Below, in pieces: positions 8,146 through 16,448 of a stretch of 64,000 nucleotides of DNA. Positions within the stretch are counted from its first letter, which is position 1, and the number at the start of each line of letters is the position of its first letter. Both the position numbers and the translations under genes were made by a program. The notes under the pieces are model-generated. The model worked only from the letters and a program-made list of their open reading frames with translations. It ran no database searches and was not told the origin of the DNA. Source of the stretch: an uncultured Marivita sp. (GTDB lineage: Bacteria; Pseudomonadota; Alphaproteobacteria; Rhodobacterales; Rhodobacteraceae); NCBI RefSeq assembly GCF_947488135.1, contig NZ_CANKYW010000004.1, forward strand, positions 62,001 to 126,000. Direction: 5' to 3'.

Positions 8146-9690
8146 ATGGCAGAAGCAGAAACACGCAGACGGTCACGCGGCGGTGGCGGTGCGGCGCGGC
8201 GGGCGGAACGCACGGCGGTTTCTGTGGAAACAGCCAAATATATCCAGCGCAATATCCCGAACTTCGAGATCCTGACCGAAGAGGCGCTCGAGATCATCGA
8301 GACCAACGCTGAAACCGTGCTGGCCGAGATCGGTGTGAACTTCGTCAACAACCCCGCCGCCCTTGATCTCTGGCGCGACGCTGGGGCCGAGGTGACGGGC
8401 GAACGTGTGCGAATCCCGCGTGGTCTGGCGCGCAAGCTGTGCAGCACCGCGCCGTCGACATTTACCCAGCAGGCGCGCAATCCGAACCGCGCGGTGGAGA
8501 TTGGCGGGCGCAACCTCGTACTGGCCCCGGTCTACGGCCCGCCCTTCGTGCATGACGCGCTTGGCGGGCGGCGCTATGCGACGATGGCGGATTTCGAGAA
8601 ATTCGTGAAGCTGGGATATATGTCCAAGTGGTTGCACCATTCGGGCGGCACGGTCTGCGAACCCACCGACATCCCGGTGAACAAGCGCCACCTCGACATG
8701 CTGATGGCGCATATGACGCTGTCGGACAAACCATTCATGGGGTCGGTGACAGAACCCAGCCGCGCACAGGACAGCGTGGAGATGTGCGAGATCCTGTTCG
8801 GCAAGGACTACGTGCAGGACAACACCGTCATGACGTCGCTCATCAACATCAACTCGCCGATGACTTTCGACGACGTGATGATGGGCGCTTTGGAGGTCTA
8901 CGCGCGCAACAACCAGGCCTGCATCATCAGCCCGTTCATCGTCGGCGGTGCAATGGCGCCTGTGTCGGTGGCGGGCACGCTGACACAGGTTCTGGCCGAG
9001 GTGATGGCCGGCATTGCCTACAGCCAGTTGGTCCGCCCGGGTGCGCCGGTGATCTTCGGGGCCTTCGTGACGTCCATCGACATGAACTCGGGCGCGCCCA
9101 CTTTCGGCACGCCGGAGGCCAGCCAGATCACCTATGGCGCCGGGCAATTGGCGCGGCGGATGAACCTGCCGTATCGGTCGGCGGGCAGCTTTACCGGATC
9201 GAAACTGCCCGACGCACAAGCGGCCTACGAGACTGCGAACAGCCTCAACATGGGTCTTTTGTCGGGTGTGAACTTCATGCTGCACGCCTGCGGGTGGCTC
9301 GAAGGCGGGCTTGTCGCGTCTTTCGAGAAATTCGTCATGGATGCCGACCAGTTGGGCGCGCTGCACAAGATCGCGCAGGGCATCGCAATCGACGAAGAGG
9401 CGCAGGCGATGGGCGCGATCGCCGAGGTGGGGCCGGGCGGCCATTACCTTGGATGCGCCCACACGCAGGCCAATTTCAAATCTGCGTTCTGGCGGTCAGA
9501 GGTGTTCGACTTCAAACCCTTCGAGACATGGTTCGAAGAAGGCGCCCGCGATACGATGGCGCTGGCCACCGAACGCGTGCAGCGCCAGATCGACACCTAT
9601 CAGCAACCCGCGCTCGATCCCGGTATCCACGAGGCACTGACCGAGTATGTCACCAAGAAGAAAGCGTCGATGCCCGACGCCTTCATGTAA
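8146..9690 (+). CDS. trimethylamine methyltransferase (MttB) family protein, non-pyrrolysine
   Basis: A 514-aa member of the MttB (COG5598) superfamily, which transfer a methyl group from quaternary or tertiary amines to a corrinoid protein. The family signatures are clear in order: an Arg-rich tail (residues 1-25), VYGPPFVHD, GGTVCEPTDIPV, the PFIVGGAMAPVS segment, and GGHYLGCAHT near the C-terminus. There is no in-frame amber codon, so it belongs to the non-pyrrolysine group whose characterised members act on glycine betaine, proline betaine or carnitine. No corrinoid protein or reductive activase gene is next to it, so its partner must be encoded elsewhere. The 187-base leader contains a weak GTCGC/GCGAC dyad at 8031-8044 but no recognisable riboswitch. 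A GGAG precedes the ATG. Confidence 0.9.
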   Translation: MAEAETRRRSRGGGGAARRAERTAVSVETAKYIQRNIPNFEILTEEALEIIETNAETVLAEIGVNFVNNPAALDLWRDAGAEVTGERVRIPRGLARKLCSTAPSTFTQQARNPNRAVEIGGRNLVLAPVYGPPFVHDALGGRRYATMADFEKFVKLGYMSKWLHHSGGTVCEPTDIPVNKRHLDMLMAHMTLSDKPFMGSVTEPSRAQDSVEMCEILFGKDYVQDNTVMTSLININSPMTFDDVMMGALEVYARNNQACIISPFIVGGAMAPVSVAGTLTQVLAEVMAGIAYSQLVRPGAPVIFGAFVTSIDMNSGAPTFGTPEASQITYGAGQLARRMNLPYRSAGSFTGSKLPDAQAAYETANSLNMGLLSGVNFMLHACGWLEGGLVASFEKFVMDADQLGALHKIAQGIAIDEEAQAMGAIAEVGPGGHYLGCAHTQANFKSAFWRSEVFDFKPFETWFEEGARDTMALATERVQRQIDTYQQPALDPGIHEALTEYVTKKKASMPDAFM

Positions 9691-9994
9691 GGGACACCGG
9701 ACCGGCCTCTTGTGACTGGGCGCGCAGGATCTGCGCCTCGCCCATGACTGCCGTCAGAACATCCACATGCGCGGCGACGCTGTAACAGGCGTCGCCGTTC
9801 TCGCGCTGTTCGTTCAATTCGGCCTCGATCGACATCAGCTTGACCAGAGCAGGTCCGGTCCGTGGCGACACGCCATACCCCAACAGCCGTGGCAGACGCG
9901 CCTCACGACGGTAGCTTTGCGCCCCGATGCGCGCGGCACGGATCAGCAGTCGCGGACGGCGCAACTGGGAGAGTTGTGTCAGAAGGTCTTGCAT
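9683..9994 (-). CDS. DUF6477-like small basic protein
   Basis: A 103-aa, Arg-rich soluble protein starting MQDLLTQLSQLRRPRLLIRA, which I recognise as the DUF6477 family of Rhodobacterales. The start ATG at 9994 is chosen because AAGGGGA stands 6 bases before it; an in-frame upstream start at 10048 lacks such a site. It is convergent with the MttB-type gene and their ends overlap by 8 bases. It diverges from the DUF6456 gene, sharing a 242-base intergenic region that holds a DnaA-type box. Its function is unknown. The composition suggests a small helical, possibly nucleic-acid-associated protein, which is only an inference. Confidence 0.78.
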   Translation of the reverse strand: MQDLLTQLSQLRRPRLLIRAARIGAQSYRREARLPRLLGYGVSPRTGPALVKLMSIEAELNEQRENGDACYSVAAHVDVLTAVMGEAQILRAQSQEAGPVSLT

Positions 9995-10186
9995 GGTGAT
10001 CCCCTTTAAGTGAGCGGAAAACTCCGCCGAACGGGATGACCATGGCACAACCTGTACGTGTGTTGCGTCGCGGCAGATTCGGCGCGCGGTGCCCTTCCTG
10101 TTTGTTTACGTTTTGGAAACACAAACTTCCCTGACGCAGAAAGTTAACAAATCAGAAACAAATACATCCTTAGGTTGCAATCCGTC

Positions 10187-10195
10187 TGTGGATAA
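10187..10195 (-). promoter_or_regulatory. perfect DnaA box in the DUF6477/DUF6456 divergent region
   Basis: TGTGGATAA is the exact complement of the consensus DnaA box TTATCCACA. It lies 41 bases before the DUF6456 start, in a stretch that is AT-richer than its surroundings and also contains a single GTTAAC at 10143-10148. A lone box is not an origin, but it could give DnaA-linked control of the gene. A chance match is possible. Confidence 0.45.
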
Positions 10196-10236
10196 ACCTG
10201 GGGGCTTTTTTGACAGACTTCTGAAGGGGGAACACT

Positions 10237-11277
10237 ATGACTGACCTGCAAAACGTCCGGATCGAAAGCGGCGCGGTTGCGCTTTTACCGGAAGCCGCGC
10301 GTCGCTATCTCGCGCATACCACCGAGGGCCGACCGATCCGCGAAATCGCCCGCGAGGCCGGGTGCCACGCATCGACTGTGCTGCGCCAGGTGCGCAAACT
10401 CGAAACGCTGAGGGACGATCCGATGGTGGACCGCGCGCTTGCCGGACACGCCACCGTCGACGCCGCGTCCGAGGCCGCCTGTGCCAGCATGGATGACCTG
10501 ACCGACGCGCTGCGCCAGCTCTGCCAGCCGCGCGCGATGATGCTCTACAACGCCGATCTGCGGCAACCCGCCATCGTCAAGACCGTCGGCGAAGGCGAAA
10601 CCGTGGTTCTTGGGGCAATCGATCTCGACCTGGCCGCTGCACTGGTTCTGCGCAACTGGATCGCGGCGGATGGCGGCACGGCGGTCAAGCGGTACCGCGT
10701 CACCGAAGAGGGCCGCAGCAATGTGCCGGGGCTGGTCGCGGCGCGTGACACACGGGCGGCACATGCGCTGGAAGACGCCCTGGGTTTTGGACGCGAAGCT
10801 GGCCCGGACCGGCGCTCGCGGGATCGATCGCTCCCCAATGGGCCGGGCTTCGAAAGCCCGCTGACCGCGCTGGCGCGGCGGCGCGGCCCCGACGGGCGAC
10901 CGTTTCTTCCCAAGGATTTCGTCGCGGCCGGAGACCGGCTCTACGAGGATTACGCCATCGCCGGTTTCACCGCGTCCGATCTGTTGGGCTGGGATTGCCC
11001 AAGCGCTCTGGACCGGCTCCGCGCCAAAGCATCGGCCCTGACCAACGCGCGTCGCTTTGAGGCCGCACAGCGCACGCTCGATGCGGTCGGGGATCTTGGC
11101 CCGGGTCTGAGCGAAGTCGTGCTGCGCTGCTGTTGCCTGCGCGAAGGATTGGAGGCTACCGAAAAGCGTCTTGGCTGGTCCGCGCGGTCCGGCAAGGTTG
11201 TCCTGCGCATCGCGTTGCAACGGCTGGCGCTGTTCTACGCCGGTCGCCGCAATCAGGGGGCCGGACTGATCGGTTAG
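10237..11277 (+). CDS. DUF6456 helix-turn-helix protein
   Basis: A 346-aa protein with an N-terminal helix-turn-helix (about residues 30-56, PIREIAREAGCHASTVLRQVRK) and a C-terminal DUF6456 domain (about residues 205-340, ending in an Arg/Leu-rich helical part). The two are joined by a charged linker (REAGPDRRSRDRS). DUF6456 proteins are widespread in Rhodobacterales and are likely transcription regulators, some tied to cell-cycle or phage-like RinA folds; no target is known to me. It has a GAAGGGGG ribosome binding site and a DnaA box upstream. It stands alone and is followed after 192 bases by lipA. Confidence 0.82.
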   Translation: MTDLQNVRIESGAVALLPEAARRYLAHTTEGRPIREIAREAGCHASTVLRQVRKLETLRDDPMVDRALAGHATVDAASEAACASMDDLTDALRQLCQPRAMMLYNADLRQPAIVKTVGEGETVVLGAIDLDLAAALVLRNWIAADGGTAVKRYRVTEEGRSNVPGLVAARDTRAAHALEDALGFGREAGPDRRSRDRSLPNGPGFESPLTALARRRGPDGRPFLPKDFVAAGDRLYEDYAIAGFTASDLLGWDCPSALDRLRAKASALTNARRFEAAQRTLDAVGDLGPGLSEVVLRCCCLREGLEATEKRLGWSARSGKVVLRIALQRLALFYAGRRNQGAGLIG

Positions 11278-11469
11278 GACGTCCCCGACGCTGGGGCCAA
11301 GCGACGCAGCCACCTGCATGACGGCCCACAAACCCCAGTAAATACTGTGCAGGAGGAACTCGTTACCCTTGGGAATGTGAAGCCGCAACGCAGCTATGCA
11401 ACACTGGTACTACCTCCTGCTGTGGCCTATGTTAGAGGAGTTCCGTCCAGACATTGCGGGGAAAAACCG

Positions 11470-12420
11470 TTGCGCGATCTCAAGATACCAGAACAACGTC
11501 ATCCGGAAAAAGCTCATCGTCCGGACAACGCCCAGCCGAAGAAACCAAGCTGGATCCGGGTCAAGGCGCCGGGTGGCGAAGGGTATAACGAAACGCGCCG
11601 CATCATGCGGGAAAACAACCTCGTCACCGTGTGCGAGGAAGCGGGCTGTCCCAATGCCGGCGAATGCTGGAGCCAGGGGCACGCGACCATGATGATCATG
11701 GGCGAGATCTGCACCCGTGGCTGCACGTTCTGCAATATCGCCACCGGCCGTCCGGACACGCTCGATGCGTTTGAACCGGGCCGTGTCGCGGATGCGGTAC
11801 AGAAGCTGGGGCTGAACCATGTGGTCATCACGTCGGTTGATCGCGACGACCTTGCCGATGGCGGGGCCGAGCATTTCGCTCAGACCATTCGCGCCGTGCG
11901 TCACCGCTCGCCCAACACGACGATCGAAATTCTCACACCGGATTTCCTGAAATGTGCGCCCGACGCGCTGGAAACCGTCGTTGCGGCGCGTCCGGACGTG
12001 TTCAACCACAACCTGGAAACCGTTCCGGGCCTTTATCCCGAAGTGCGTCCCGGCGCGCGGTATTTCCATTCGCTGCGGCTTTTGCAGCGGGTGAAAGAGA
12101 TCGATCCGTCGATCTTTACCAAATCCGGCATCATGGTGGGGTTGGGCGAGGATCGCCAGTCGGTGATGCAGGTCATGGATGACATGCGCGCGGCGGATAT
12201 CGATTTCCTGACCATCGGCCAGTATCTGCAACCGACGCCGAAACACCACGCGGTCGATCGCTTCGTCACGCCCGAGGAATTCGCGGGTTATGAAAAAGCG
12301 GCCTACGGCAAGGGCTTCCTCATGGTCTCGGCCACCCCGCTCACGCGGTCGTCCTATCACGCGGGCGATGATTTCGCCCGGCTGCGCGCCAATCGTGAGG
12401 CGAAACTGGCCAAGGCGTGA
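11470..12420 (+). CDS. lipA: lipoyl synthase
   Basis: Radical SAM enzyme that inserts two sulfurs into protein-bound octanoyl groups to make lipoate for pyruvate and 2-oxoglutarate dehydrogenases and the glycine cleavage system. The auxiliary cluster cysteines ([12 protein letters not shown]) are followed by the radical SAM motif CTRGCTFC, and the C-terminal SSYHAGDDF supplies the conserved Ser. The frame is open back to 11347, but family alignment and a GGGGA site 8 bases upstream favour the TTG at 11470 (protein starting [15 protein letters not shown], 316 aa, standard length). It is followed by the cluster of palindromes at 12427-12537. Confidence 0.96.
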   Translation: MRDLKIPEQRHPEKAHRPDNAQPKKPSWIRVKAPGGEGYNETRRIMRENNLVTVCEEAGCPNAGECWSQGHATMMIMGEICTRGCTFCNIATGRPDTLDAFEPGRVADAVQKLGLNHVVITSVDRDDLADGGAEHFAQTIRAVRHRSPNTTIEILTPDFLKCAPDALETVVAARPDVFNHNLETVPGLYPEVRPGARYFHSLRLLQRVKEIDPSIFTKSGIMVGLGEDRQSVMQVMDDMRAADIDFLTIGQYLQPTPKHHAVDRFVTPEEFAGYEKAAYGKGFLMVSATPLTRSSYHAGDDFARLRANREAKLAKA

Positions 12421-12426
12421 CCTGCC

Positions 12427-12467
12427 AAAAGCTTCGAAGCTTTTGAACAAAGCCTGCGTAGGCTTTG
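12427..12467. repeat. paired palindromes, unit 1, downstream of lipA
   Basis: A perfect 18-bp palindrome AAAAGCTTCGAAGCTTTT (12427-12444) is followed after 3 bases by an 8-bp-stem hairpin CAAAGCCT/AGGCTTTG with a GCGT loop (12448-12467). It begins 6 bases after the lipA stop. It may end lipA transcription, although the T tract is short. Confidence 0.8.
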
Positions 12468-12495
12468 GCTCCGAGATGTCATGAATACGCGCGGA

Positions 12496-12537
12496 CATCC
12501 TTCAAAGGATGCCGCCAAAGCCTTCGAAGGCTTTGGC
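12496..12537. repeat. paired palindromes, unit 2, abutting the diheme cytochrome stop
   Basis: A 7-bp-stem hairpin CATCCTT/AAGGATG (12496-12511) is followed after 2 bases by a perfect 24-bp palindrome with centre TTCGAA (12514-12537; arms GCCAAAGCCTTC and GAAGGCTTTGGC). Its last base is part of the cytochrome stop codon. It resembles unit 1 and the other paired palindromes in this window, and could serve as a terminator for the minus-strand gene. Confidence 0.8.
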
Positions 12538-13418
12538 TACGGCAACGCCTTGAGATAGGCAGCCACCGCCGTGCGGTCGCCTTCGGGGAGTTTGGCAAAA
12601 TTCTCGATCACCGCCACCATGTGACCGCCCGCGCTGTCGTAATCGGGGGTAAACCCGGTTTGCAGGTAATACGCGATTTCCGTCGGGCCCCAGGTCAGAT
12701 CGTCCGGCGTCAAGGACGGAATCGTGCCGCGCCCGGACGGATTCGGCGCACCGGCGAGCCATTGATCGCGATCCATGCCGCCAAGCATCGTGCGTGGCGT
12801 GTGGCACTCGCCACAATGGGCCAAAGCCTCGACAAGGTAGCGACCGCGTTCGACGTCCGGTTCAGACGCAGCGGCCAGAACCCACGTGTCGGTCAGATAG
12901 AGCTGCTTCCAGACACCGACGGCACGGCGGATGTTGAAGGGAAAGCCCACCTCGTGCGACTGGCTTTGCGTTTCGTCGGCGGGAAGCGTCTGCCAATAGG
13001 CCCAGAGATCGGCAACATCCTGATCGGTCATGTGGACGTAAGAGGCGTAGGGGAAGGCGGGGTAATAGTGCCGACCCTCCGGTGAAACACCGCGCTTTAC
13101 CGCGCTGGCGAAGTCGGTCAGCGTCCAACCGCCGATCCCGGCCTCGGCATGTGTCGAGATATTGGGCGCGATGAAGGTGCCGAAATCCGATTCGAACCTC
13201 TGGCCACCGGCGAGGATCAGCTTGGCATCACCCTCGGCGTCCGGGGCTGCGTGGCACGAGGCGCAGCCCGACGCGATGAAGACGGTTTCGCCGTTGACCG
13301 GGTCCGCCTCCATCCCGTCGAAAGCCGCACTTTCGACGGGCGTGGCTCGCGTCACGAACAATCCGGCCGCCACAACGGCGGCCAGGCCCAGGCCGGTAAC
13401 AATCAGACCACGCGCCAT
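12537..13418 (-). CDS. diheme c-type cytochrome
   Basis: A 293-aa protein with an N-terminal membrane anchor or uncleaved signal (residues 4-22) and two c-type haem sites: CASCH at about residues 52-56 and CGECH at about residues 202-206. Each is followed by a methionine-containing segment that can supply the sixth ligand. The two-domain layout matches membrane-bound electron-transfer cytochromes of the alcohol dehydrogenase/gluconate dehydrogenase cytochrome subunit type. It starts 9 bases after the cytochrome c' stop, so the two are an operon. Haem attachment would rely on the Ccm system encoded at 43117-45859. The electron donor is unknown. Confidence 0.88.
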   Translation of the reverse strand: MARGLIVTGLGLAAVVAAGLFVTRATPVESAAFDGMEADPVNGETVFIASGCASCHAAPDAEGDAKLILAGGQRFESDFGTFIAPNISTHAEAGIGGWTLTDFASAVKRGVSPEGRHYYPAFPYASYVHMTDQDVADLWAYWQTLPADETQSQSHEVGFPFNIRRAVGVWKQLYLTDTWVLAAASEPDVERGRYLVEALAHCGECHTPRTMLGGMDRDQWLAGAPNPSGRGTIPSLTPDDLTWGPTEIAYYLQTGFTPDYDSAGGHMVAVIENFAKLPEGDRTAVAAYLKALP

Positions 13419-13427
13419 CAGAAGGGA

Positions 13428-13892
13428 TCAGCTTTCAGGGGCGCGGTGGGTGTCGTGACACGCCTTACAGGTTCCCCCGATCGTGCCCATTGCCGGCCCG
13501 AGCGCTTCGACTCCGCCGGATGCCGCGGCCTGGATCGCCTGCGCGCCTTTACCGAAATCGGACCATTTGGACAGGAAATCGTCATTTTGCTCCCAAATGG
13601 TCGTTTGCGCACGGGTGCCATCGATGGACATATCGTCCGACCCTTCGGGCCACATCGGGGCCTGCTGAATCATCGACACCGCAACCAGAGTGTCCGCCGC
13701 AGCCTGCGCCGCTTCGGCGTCGTACTCGGTCTTGCCCTGCGCCATGTCACCGAGGATGCCGAGATTGATCGCCATGATCCGGAACTGCCCCTGACGGGCT
13801 TTCAGCTGAGCGGAAAAGTCGGATTGCGCGTAGGCGACGGTGCCACAGCCCAGTGCAGCAAACGCGATCGCGAATGTGAGGCTCTTCTTCAT
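13428..13892 (-). CDS. cytochrome c' family protein
   Basis: A 154-aa periplasmic protein with a signal peptide (cut near VAYA/QS) and a four-helix body ending in the haem-binding CKACHDTHR close to the C-terminus, the diagnostic placement for cytochrome c' (class II). Members bind NO and protect against nitrosative stress, or act as small electron carriers. The ATG at 13892 with GGGAG upstream is preferred to the TTG one codon earlier. It is first in a two-gene unit with the diheme cytochrome and diverges from a LysR gene across a 97-base region with a good inverted repeat, which suggests LysR control. Confidence 0.9.
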   Translation of the reverse strand: MKKSLTFAIAFAALGCGTVAYAQSDFSAQLKARQGQFRIMAINLGILGDMAQGKTEYDAEAAQAAADTLVAVSMIQQAPMWPEGSDDMSIDGTRAQTTIWEQNDDFLSKWSDFGKGAQAIQAAASGGVEALGPAMGTIGGTCKACHDTHRAPES

Positions 13893-13948
13893 CAATTCAT
13901 ACTCCCTGAAAATTGTATGACGTAAAATCTAGTATGCCTCGCTTGTGG

Positions 13949-13973
13949 TGCAATTTAATTGTTAGAAATTGCA
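13949..13973. promoter_or_regulatory. candidate LysR operator between the LysR and cytochrome genes
   Basis: TGCAATTT and AAATTGCA form perfect 8-bp arms separated by 9 bases, in the middle of the short divergent region. The T-N11-A type dyad is the form bound by LysR regulators near their own genes. It ends 16 bases before the LysR start, so binding would also block LysR expression (autoregulation). Confidence 0.6.
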
Positions 13974-13989
13974 AAAAGGGTCCGCATAC

Positions 13990-14886
13990 ATGCACAAGCT
14001 GATTTGGGACGACCTGCGATTTGTTCTGGCCGTGGCCGAAACAGGGTCGGTGAATGCGGCGGCCAAGGTCTTGGGCGTCAATCATGCCACCGTCCTGCGC
14101 CGCATCGCGTCGTTCGAGGAAACTTGCGGCGGGCCGGTCTTCGAGCGTGATCGCAGCGGCTACCGCCTGCGTCCCAATCGCGCCCCGGTGATCGAGGCGG
14201 CACGGCTTGCAGCCCAGCACATATCCTCGGCAGAGGCGCTGATGCAGGGCCAGTCGAACCAGGTGGGCAAAACCTGGCGCATCACGTCGACCGACACGTT
14301 CTGCCAGACGGTACTGGCGTGGATCTACCCGGCCCTGGCGCGTCGCGTTGCGCCGGATCGGCTGACCTACCTGTCGTCCAACGCGCATCTCGACATGGCG
14401 CGATTGCATGCCGACATTGCGCTGCGCCCGGCGATGGTGCTGCACGATGACCTTGTCGGTCGGTCATTCACAGAGATGCGATTCAGTGTCTACGCCAGGG
14501 CCAAGCGCAGCGACGCGCAAGGCTGGCTGGGCATGGCCGGTGCGCTTGAACGATCCGGTCCGGCGCAATGGATGGCCCGAGAAGTCGACTCTGCACAGGT
14601 AATCGCCAGCGCCGACAGTTTCTGCCTGCTGACCCAGATGCTGGGCAAAAGCAACGCTCAAGCGATCTTGCCCTGCATCCTTGGGGATGCGACCCCGGGT
14701 CTTGAGCGGGTGGCCAGCGACGCGCCAGACTTTCTCGTGCCGGTCTGGATTGCTTGTCACCGCGATCTTGCGGGGAGCGAAAGGTTGCAAAGCGTCATGG
14801 ACAAGATGGAGAAACTGCTACAACCGCACATCCCGGCAATTGCGGGCGATCTTGCCAGCCGCGATGCCGTAAAGGCCACTGGTTAG
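13990..14886 (+). CDS. LysR-family transcriptional regulator
   Basis: A 298-aa protein with a winged helix-turn-helix at the N-terminus (DDLRFVLAVAETGSVNAAAK ... LGVNHATVLRRIASFE, residues 5-48), followed by a shorter substrate-binding half. The helix-turn-helix is of the branch found in alphaproteobacteria where the family asparagine/serine positions read GVNHATV. The ATG at 13990, preceded by AAAAAGGG, is preferred to an in-frame TTG at 13969. Divergence from the cytochrome c' operon and the dyad between them make that operon the likely target. The effector cannot be predicted. Confidence 0.88.
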   Translation: MHKLIWDDLRFVLAVAETGSVNAAAKVLGVNHATVLRRIASFEETCGGPVFERDRSGYRLRPNRAPVIEAARLAAQHISSAEALMQGQSNQVGKTWRITSTDTFCQTVLAWIYPALARRVAPDRLTYLSSNAHLDMARLHADIALRPAMVLHDDLVGRSFTEMRFSVYARAKRSDAQGWLGMAGALERSGPAQWMAREVDSAQVIASADSFCLLTQMLGKSNAQAILPCILGDATPGLERVASDAPDFLVPVWIACHRDLAGSERLQSVMDKMEKLLQPHIPAIAGDLASRDAVKATG

Positions 14887-14913
14887 CCCAGCCGTCGATG
14901 AAGAAGCTCCCTT

Positions 14914-15456
14914 TCACACCTCCGGGAAGCGCACTTTGCCGATATAGGGCAGGTTGCGGTTGCGCTGCGCGTAGTCGATGCCGTAGCCGACGACAAATTC
15001 GTCCGGGATCGAAAACCCGATCCAATCCGCTGCCACATCCGTCTCCCGCCGCGATGGTTTGTCGAGCAGGGCGATCGTCCGAAGCCGCCCCGGATTGCGC
15101 GATTCGAGCAGGCCGACGACGTGTTTCAACGTGTGCCCGGTGTCCACGATATCCTCGACCACCAACACGTCGCGGCCTTCGATCTGGCCGCGTAGGTCTT
15201 TCAGGATGCGCACCTCGCGGCTCGATTCCATGCTGTCGCCGTAAGAGGACGCCTCGAGGAAATCCACCTCGACGGGCAGGTCCAGTTCGCGCACCAGGTC
15301 GGCAATAAAGACGAAGCTGCCCCGCAGCAGCCCGACCACGACCAGCTTGTTGGTGTCGCGGAATTCTTCCGTGATCGCGTTCGACAGTTCTTCGATCCGC
15401 GCGGCGATGGCCTTGGCCGAAATCATCTCGTCGATGACATAAGGACGCTCTGACAT
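14914..15456 (-). CDS. hpt: hypoxanthine phosphoribosyltransferase
   Basis: A 180-aa purine salvage enzyme making IMP (and GMP) from the base and PRPP. The PRPP-binding signature [14 protein letters not shown] lies at about residues 97-110, with the LLRGSFVF loop before it and the C-terminal base-recognition segment [12 protein letters not shown], typical of type I PRTases. The start ATG at 15456 follows AAGGGAAA; upstream in-frame codons lack a site. It diverges from ratA across 72 bases. It complements the xanthine phosphoribosyltransferase at 61506. Confidence 0.95.
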   Translation of the reverse strand: MSERPYVIDEMISAKAIAARIEELSNAITEEFRDTNKLVVVGLLRGSFVFIADLVRELDLPVEVDFLEASSYGDSMESSREVRILKDLRGQIEGRDVLVVEDIVDTGHTLKHVVGLLESRNPGRLRTIALLDKPSRRETDVAADWIGFSIPDEFVVGYGIDYAQRNRNLPYIGKVRFPEV

Positions 15457-15528
15457 AGGTTTCCCTTGATTTTCCGGGCGCACAATACGACATCCCCGCC
15501 CACTGTCACGGTCAAAACAAAAGAGCAG

Positions 15529-15972
15529 ATGCCCACACACTCAGAAACCCGCACCCTGCCGTACACGGCGCAGCAGATGTACGATCTGGTGGCGGACGTG
15601 TCGAATTACCCGAAATTCCTGCCCTGGACGGCGGCGGCCCGCATCCGTTCGCGCGAGGATCGTGGCGATCACGAGGAAATGCTGGCCGATCTGGTGATCA
15701 GCTTCAAGGTGTTCCGGGAACGCTTCGGCAGCCGTGTGGTGCTCTGGCCCGAGCAGAAAAAGATCGACACCGAATACCTGGATGGCCCGTTTCGGCACAT
15801 GCATTCCAATTGGGGATTCAAGGATGTCGAAGACGGGGTCGAAGTGACCTTCTACGTCGATTTCGAATTCAAGAACCGGATCCTGCAAGGGGCGGCGGGC
15901 ATGTTCTTTTACGAGGCGATGCAGCGCATTGTCCGCGCTTTCGAGCGCCGCGCGGCAGAGCTTTATACCTGA
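15529..15972 (+). CDS. RatA/COQ10-type START-domain protein
   Basis: A 147-aa member of the coenzyme Q-binding/RatA START-like family. The conserved opening ([21 protein letters not shown]) is followed by a beta-rich core and the long C-terminal helix ([20 protein letters not shown]) that lines the hydrophobic cavity. In mitochondria and proteobacteria such proteins help ubiquinone function; the E. coli RatA ribosome-association role is an alternative label. The ATG at 15529 is chosen by family length; an earlier in-frame start at 15466 overlaps the hpt promoter region. It converges with the CinA-type gene with a 10-base overlap. Confidence 0.9.
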   Translation: MPTHSETRTLPYTAQQMYDLVADVSNYPKFLPWTAAARIRSREDRGDHEEMLADLVISFKVFRERFGSRVVLWPEQKKIDTEYLDGPFRHMHSNWGFKDVEDGVEVTFYVDFEFKNRILQGAAGMFFYEAMQRIVRAFERRAAELYT

Positions 15973-16448
15973 AGCTCTCGCAGCGCCGCTATCAGAAAAG
16001 ACAGGGCTTCGTCGCGCGCCGCCAGACGGACATTTGCGCGGCCGAGCGCGCCGAATTCGATGGTTTTGCTTTCGATCCGCGCGTCCGTGGCAAGTCCAAA
16101 GCAGACGCGCCCTTCGGGTTTGAATTCGGACCCGCCTGGGCCGGCGATGCCGCTGATCGACACTGCGACGGCGGCCTTGGCGGCGCGTAACGCGCCCTGC
16201 GCCATCTCGCGCGCCACCTCTTCCGACACCGCGCCGTGCGCCTCCAACGTTTCTGGCGACACGCCCAACATCTCGACCTTGGCCGCGTTGGAGTAGGTGA
16301 CGAAGCCGCGCTCGAACATGGAGGAGGATCCGGCGACATCGGTGATCGCCGCGGCAACCATGCCGCCTGTGCAGCTTTCGGCGGTCGTCACGGTGACGCC
16401 CGCGTCGATGGCCAGCTTCAGAAGCGTGTCGGCGAGGGGGGCGGTCAC
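15963..16448 (-). CDS. CinA-type nicotinamide-nucleotide amidase
   Basis: A 161-aa protein consisting only of the CinA C-terminal (PncC) domain, which deamidates NMN to NaMN in NAD recycling. The signature TVTTAESCTGGMVAAAITDVAGSS is at about residues 18-41 and the ISGIAGPGG motif at about 99-107. The start GTG at 16448 overlaps the pgpA stop (GTGA), as in other alphaproteobacteria where pgpA and this gene are coupled. The N-terminal molybdopterin-like domain of full CinA is absent, which is normal for this stand-alone form. Confidence 0.92.
   Translation of the reverse strand: MTAPLADTLLKLAIDAGVTVTTAESCTGGMVAAAITDVAGSSSMFERGFVTYSNAAKVEMLGVSPETLEAHGAVSEEVAREMAQGALRAAKAAVAVSISGIAGPGGSEFKPEGRVCFGLATDARIESKTIEFGALGRANVRLAARDEALSFLIAALRELQV

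Noticed and set aside
8146-9690. Pyrrolysine-type MttB
   Set aside because: There is no in-frame TAG in the gene, so it is the non-pyrrolysine form.
11347-11469. N-terminal extension of lipA from 11347
   Set aside because: The extra 41 residues do not match LipA, while a TTG with a ribosome site at 11470 gives the usual start and length.
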